Part shown: positions 61,468 through 64,000 of the stretch, in pieces
Numbering within the stretch: position 1 is the first letter of the stretch
How the letters are laid out: every line of letters begins with the position of its first letter
Source of the DNA: Adlercreutzia equolifaciens
GTDB lineage: Bacteria > Actinomycetota > Coriobacteriia > Coriobacteriales > Eggerthellaceae
Assembly (NCBI RefSeq): GCF_029076695.1
Contig: NZ_JARFIK010000002.1
Coordinates: forward strand, 682,001-746,000
Direction: 5' to 3'
Length of the DNA: 64,000 nucleotides
Position numbers and translations under genes: made by a program
Notes under the pieces: model-generated
Databases searched by the model: none
What the model was told of the DNA's origin: nothing
The model's input: the letters and a program-made list of their open reading frames with translations, nothing else

Positions 61468-63045
61468 ATGACGAAGAAGATTCTGGTCACGGAAGATTTG
61501 GTGCAGGAGGGCATCGACGCCCTGCGCGAGCGCGGCTACGAGGTGGACGTGCTGATCGACCCCTCGGCCGAGCAGCTGGTGGCGGCCATCGAACCCTACG
61601 AGGCGCTGATTGTGCATCCGAACACGCGCGTGACGCCCGAGCTTCTCGACGCGGCCAAAAATCTCAAGATCATCGGTCGCGCTGGCGTGACCGTGGACAA
61701 CATCGACATCGACGCGGCCTCCGAGCGCGGCATTATCGTCTGCAACGCGCCCACGTCCAACATCATCAGCGCTGCCGAGCACACCATGGCGCTGCTGCTG
61801 TCGGCGGCGCGCCATATTCCCGCCGCCAGCGCCTCCATGCATCGCGGCGAATGGAACCGCGGGCAGTTCATGGGCACCGAGCTCTATGGCAAGACCCTGG
61901 CCATCTTCGGCTTGGGCCGCGTGGGCGGCCTGGTGGCCGAGCGCGCGGCGGCCTTCGGTATGAACCTCATTGGCCATGATCCCTACTGCTCGCCGGAGCG
62001 CGCCCTCCATCTGGGCGTCACGCTCTACGAGGACGTAGAGAAAGTGCTGGCCATGGCCGATTTCATCACGGTGCACCTGCCCCGTACCGTGGACACCCTG
62101 GGTATGTTCGGCGCCGATGAGTTCGCGGCCATGAAGGACGGCGTTGTGGTGGTGAATGCCGCTCGCGGCGGCATCTTCGATGTGGATTCCCTGGCCGATT
62201 TCGTGGCGGCGGGTAAGATCAACGCCGTGGCTCTGGACTCCTTCGAGGTGGAGCCTTGCACCGACTCGCCGCTCCACGAGTTCGAGAACGCCATTCTCAC
62301 GCCGCATCTGTCGCCCATGACCTTCGAGGCCCAGCGCCGCGCCAGCACGCAGATTGCCGACTACGTCAGCGCTGGCCTGGAGGGGGCCATGGTGGCCACG
62401 GCGGTGAATCTGTCGCCGCTGCCGCCCGAGGTGCTCGATTCCGTGGGTCCCTATGTGCCCGCCTGCAAAATGATGGGGCACATGATCAGCCAGATTCTTT
62501 CCGGCACCCCCAAGACGCTCAAGGTGGAGCTGGCCGGCTCCATTCGCGATGCCGACCCGGCGCCGCTGGTGGCGGCCGTGCTCGATGGTGGTCTGTCCTA
62601 CCGTCGCATCGGCTCCTTCACTGCGGCCAACGCCGAGTCCATCGCGTCGCGCCATGGCATCGCCGTCACTACCTCGGCGGTTCACGATGCCCAGGAGTAC
62701 GCCTCGGCGGTGCGCATTGTGGCCGACGACGTGGAGGTGGCCGCCACGCTGTACGGTACCGACCATGCTCCGCGCATCGTGTCGCTTATGGGCTACAAGA
62801 TCGACATTGCCCCGGCCAAGTGCTCGCTGGTGTTCGAGTACGTGGATGCGCCGGGCCGCATCGGTGTCATCGGCACCATTTTGGGCGACGCCGGGGTGAA
62901 CATCACCACTATGCAGATTGGCACTAAGGCGGGAGAGGGTTGCGCGCTCGTGTACATCAACGTTGAGGGCGACGTGGATGACGCGGTGCTCGCACGTCTT
63001 CGCGAGACCATCGACCTGCGCAATCTGTGGAAGATTGTGCTGTAG
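61468..63045 (+). CDS. serA: D-3-phosphoglycerate dehydrogenase
   Basis: First enzyme of serine biosynthesis, oxidising 3-phosphoglycerate with NAD. The 525-residue length and C-terminal parts fit the long (type I) SerA: substrate/NAD domains (residues 1-315), then the ASB domain and an ACT domain (from about 455: SLVFEYVDAPGRIGVIGTILGD), which binds serine for feedback inhibition. The NAD loop is AIFGLGRVGGLVAERAA near residue 150; catalytic Arg, Glu and His are in NAARGGIFDV, and LDSFEVEPC...LTPHLSP. The start ATG has GGAAGG upstream; the longer in-frame reading overlaps serC and is rejected. A strong terminator follows. Confidence 0.95.
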   Translation: MTKKILVTEDLVQEGIDALRERGYEVDVLIDPSAEQLVAAIEPYEALIVHPNTRVTPELLDAAKNLKIIGRAGVTVDNIDIDAASERGIIVCNAPTSNIISAAEHTMALLLSAARHIPAASASMHRGEWNRGQFMGTELYGKTLAIFGLGRVGGLVAERAAAFGMNLIGHDPYCSPERALHLGVTLYEDVEKVLAMADFITVHLPRTVDTLGMFGADEFAAMKDGVVVVNAARGGIFDVDSLADFVAAGKINAVALDSFEVEPCTDSPLHEFENAILTPHLSPMTFEAQRRASTQIADYVSAGLEGAMVATAVNLSPLPPEVLDSVGPYVPACKMMGHMISQILSGTPKTLKVELAGSIRDADPAPLVAAVLDGGLSYRRIGSFTAANAESIASRHGIAVTTSAVHDAQEYASAVRIVADDVEVAATLYGTDHAPRIVSLMGYKIDIAPAKCSLVFEYVDAPGRIGVIGTILGDAGVNITTMQIGTKAGEGCALVYINVEGDVDDAVLARLRETIDLRNLWKIVL

Positions 63046-63078
63046 GCAGGGCTGAGGGTCCGATAGGAAATTTTTTAG

Positions 63079-63109
63079 CGGCGCCCTGGTAGGGGGCGCC
63101 GTTTTGTTT
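63079..63109 (+). terminator. Terminator of the serC-serA unit
   Basis: CGGCGCCC/GGGCGCCG (8 bp) is followed by TTTTGTTTTG. A TATGAT -10-like box for the next gene lies at 63113. Confidence 0.88.
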
Positions 63110-63151
63110 TGTTATGATGCTTCCAGTTAGTTTGAGAGAAAGAAGGAGCCT

Positions 63152-64000
63152 ATGACTCGCAAGATTGCCATCTTTGACACTACCTTGCGCGATGGCGAGC
63201 AGTCGCCCGGCGCGTCTATGAATACGGAAGAGAAACTGGTTATCGCGCGTCAGCTGCTTCGCCTGAACGTGGACGTCATCGAGGCCGGTTTCCCCATCTC
63301 CAGCCCCGGCGATTTCGAGAGCGTGCGCCGCATTGCCGAGCTGGCTGGCGATCAGGCTACGGTCTGCGCCCTCACCCGTGCTGTGGAGAAGGACATCGAC
63401 TCCGCCGCCGATGCCCTTAAGTACGCCAAGCGCCCCCGTATCCACACGGGCATCGGCGTGTCGCCCTCGCACATGCGCGACAAGCTGCGCATCACCGAGG
63501 AGGAATGCATCGAGCGCGCGGTAAAGTGCGTAAGCTACGCGAAGACGTTCGTCGACGACGTGCAGTTCTACGCCGAGGATGCCGGCCGTTCCGACTTCGC
63601 CTTCCTGGCTCGCGTCATCGAGGCCGTTATCGGCGCCGGTGCCACGGTGGTGAACATCCCCGACACGACGGGCTACTCGCTGCCCGAGGACTTCGGTGCC
63701 CGCATCAAGTATCTGATGGACAACGTGAAGGGCATCGACGACGTCACGGTGTCGGTGCACTGCCACAACGACCTTGGCATGGCCACGGCGTTGTCGCTGG
63801 CCGGCGTGCGCAACGGCGCCACGCAGATCGAGTGCACCATCAACGGTCTGGGCGAGCGCGCGGGCAACACGGCCATGGAGGAAGTGGTCATGGCCATGCG
63901 CATGCACGGCGAGGAGCTGGATGCCCATACGGACATCAACACGCGCGAGTTCATTAAGGCCAGCCGCCTGGTCAGCTCTATCACGGGCATGAACGTCCAG
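63152..64000 (+). CDS. leuA: 2-Isopropylmalate synthase (alpha-IPM synthase/homocitrate synthase family), N-terminal part
   Basis: Condenses 2-oxoisovalerate with acetyl-CoA, the committed step of leucine synthesis. Only the first 283 codons are in the window. ATG follows AAGGAG. Diagnostic parts are the metal-binding start [14 protein letters not shown] (residues 7-20), [17 protein letters not shown] near 46, [13 protein letters not shown] near 172 and [16 protein letters not shown] with the two metal His near residue 205, then [13 protein letters not shown] near 235. The C-terminal allosteric domain lies beyond the window, so citramalate or homocitrate synthase is not fully excluded, but the sequence matches LeuA best. 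Confidence 0.9.
   Translation, partial: MTRKIAIFDTTLRDGEQSPGASMNTEEKLVIARQLLRLNVDVIEAGFPISSPGDFESVRRIAELAGDQATVCALTRAVEKDIDSAADALKYAKRPRIHTGIGVSPSHMRDKLRITEEECIERAVKCVSYAKTFVDDVQFYAEDAGRSDFAFLARVIEAVIGAGATVVNIPDTTGYSLPEDFGARIKYLMDNVKGIDDVTVSVHCHNDLGMATALSLAGVRNGATQIECTINGLGERAGNTAMEEVVMAMRMHGEELDAHTDINTREFIKASRLVSSITGMNVQ

Noticed and set aside
63046-63151. Leucine attenuator or T-box upstream of the leuA-like gene
   Set aside because: Only the serA terminator and a -10-like box are seen; there is no leader peptide with Leu codons or T-box core in this short space.

Overview
The window is a GC-rich, gene-dense stretch of a bacterial chromosome. Four things point to a gut actinobacterium of the Coriobacteriia, family Eggerthellaceae (Adlercreutzia/Eggerthella/Gordonibacter-like): twin-arginine FMN/FAD reductases, a DMSO-reductase-family molybdoenzyme, membrane proteins with about 12 hydrophobic segments fused to a LuxR-type helix-turn-helix, and actinobacterial-style SOS boxes. 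This placement is inference; no rRNA gene is present and the species is not resolved.

Layout. 1-5869: cell-elongation genes (PBP2 fragment, RodA), then a DUF697 protein and a radical-SAM pair. 5982-7858: HIT protein, a broken tRNA-Asp-like fragment, two identical tRNA-Asp genes and a cysteine synthase. 7927-14746: the most distinctive locus, a leftward operon of molybdopterin oxidoreductase, four-cluster ferredoxin and flavin reductase, facing a LuxR-type membrane regulator. 14750-16024: an isochorismatase-Nudix fusion. 16238-24231: housekeeping genes (SPFH protein, rplS, rnhB, yraN, comM, dprA, trmFO, xerC). 24415-31590: a 32-residue membrane peptide, an MFS transporter, uvrA, an unknown membrane protein and gdhA. 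31925-38321: an AT-richer BspA-like repeat protein, a Y-family polymerase with YolD, and a papain-like surface protease. 38555-45085: ECF sigma factor with beta-propeller partner, DUF2130 protein, a Cys/Lys-rich small protein, HIRAN and Sel1-repeat proteins, and a small hypothetical protein. 45302-54426: addB-addA-orf, then a second ECF sigma/anti-sigma pair. 54503-59079: DDAH-like hydrolase and a second flavin reductase facing a second LuxR-type membrane regulator. 59172-64000: glutaredoxin-like protein, a repeat-rich gap, serC, serA and the start of a leuA-like gene.

How the parts fit. Two reductase loci share the same architecture (exported reductase, divergent LuxR membrane regulator) and a related motif sits about 115 bp upstream of both reductases, which suggests one regulatory scheme for inducible anaerobic respiration. 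DNA repair is well represented: UvrA and the Y-family polymerase have SOS boxes, and AddAB, DprA, XerC, RNase HII and a HIRAN protein are present. Central metabolism includes nitrogen assimilation (GdhA), serine synthesis (SerC, SerA), cysteine synthesis and entry to leucine synthesis. Several genes (trmFO, the Y-family polymerase, the second regulator, the 29350 gene) have a -10 box so close to the start codon that leaderless mRNAs are likely.

No CRISPR array, rRNA gene, prophage or complete insertion sequence was seen.
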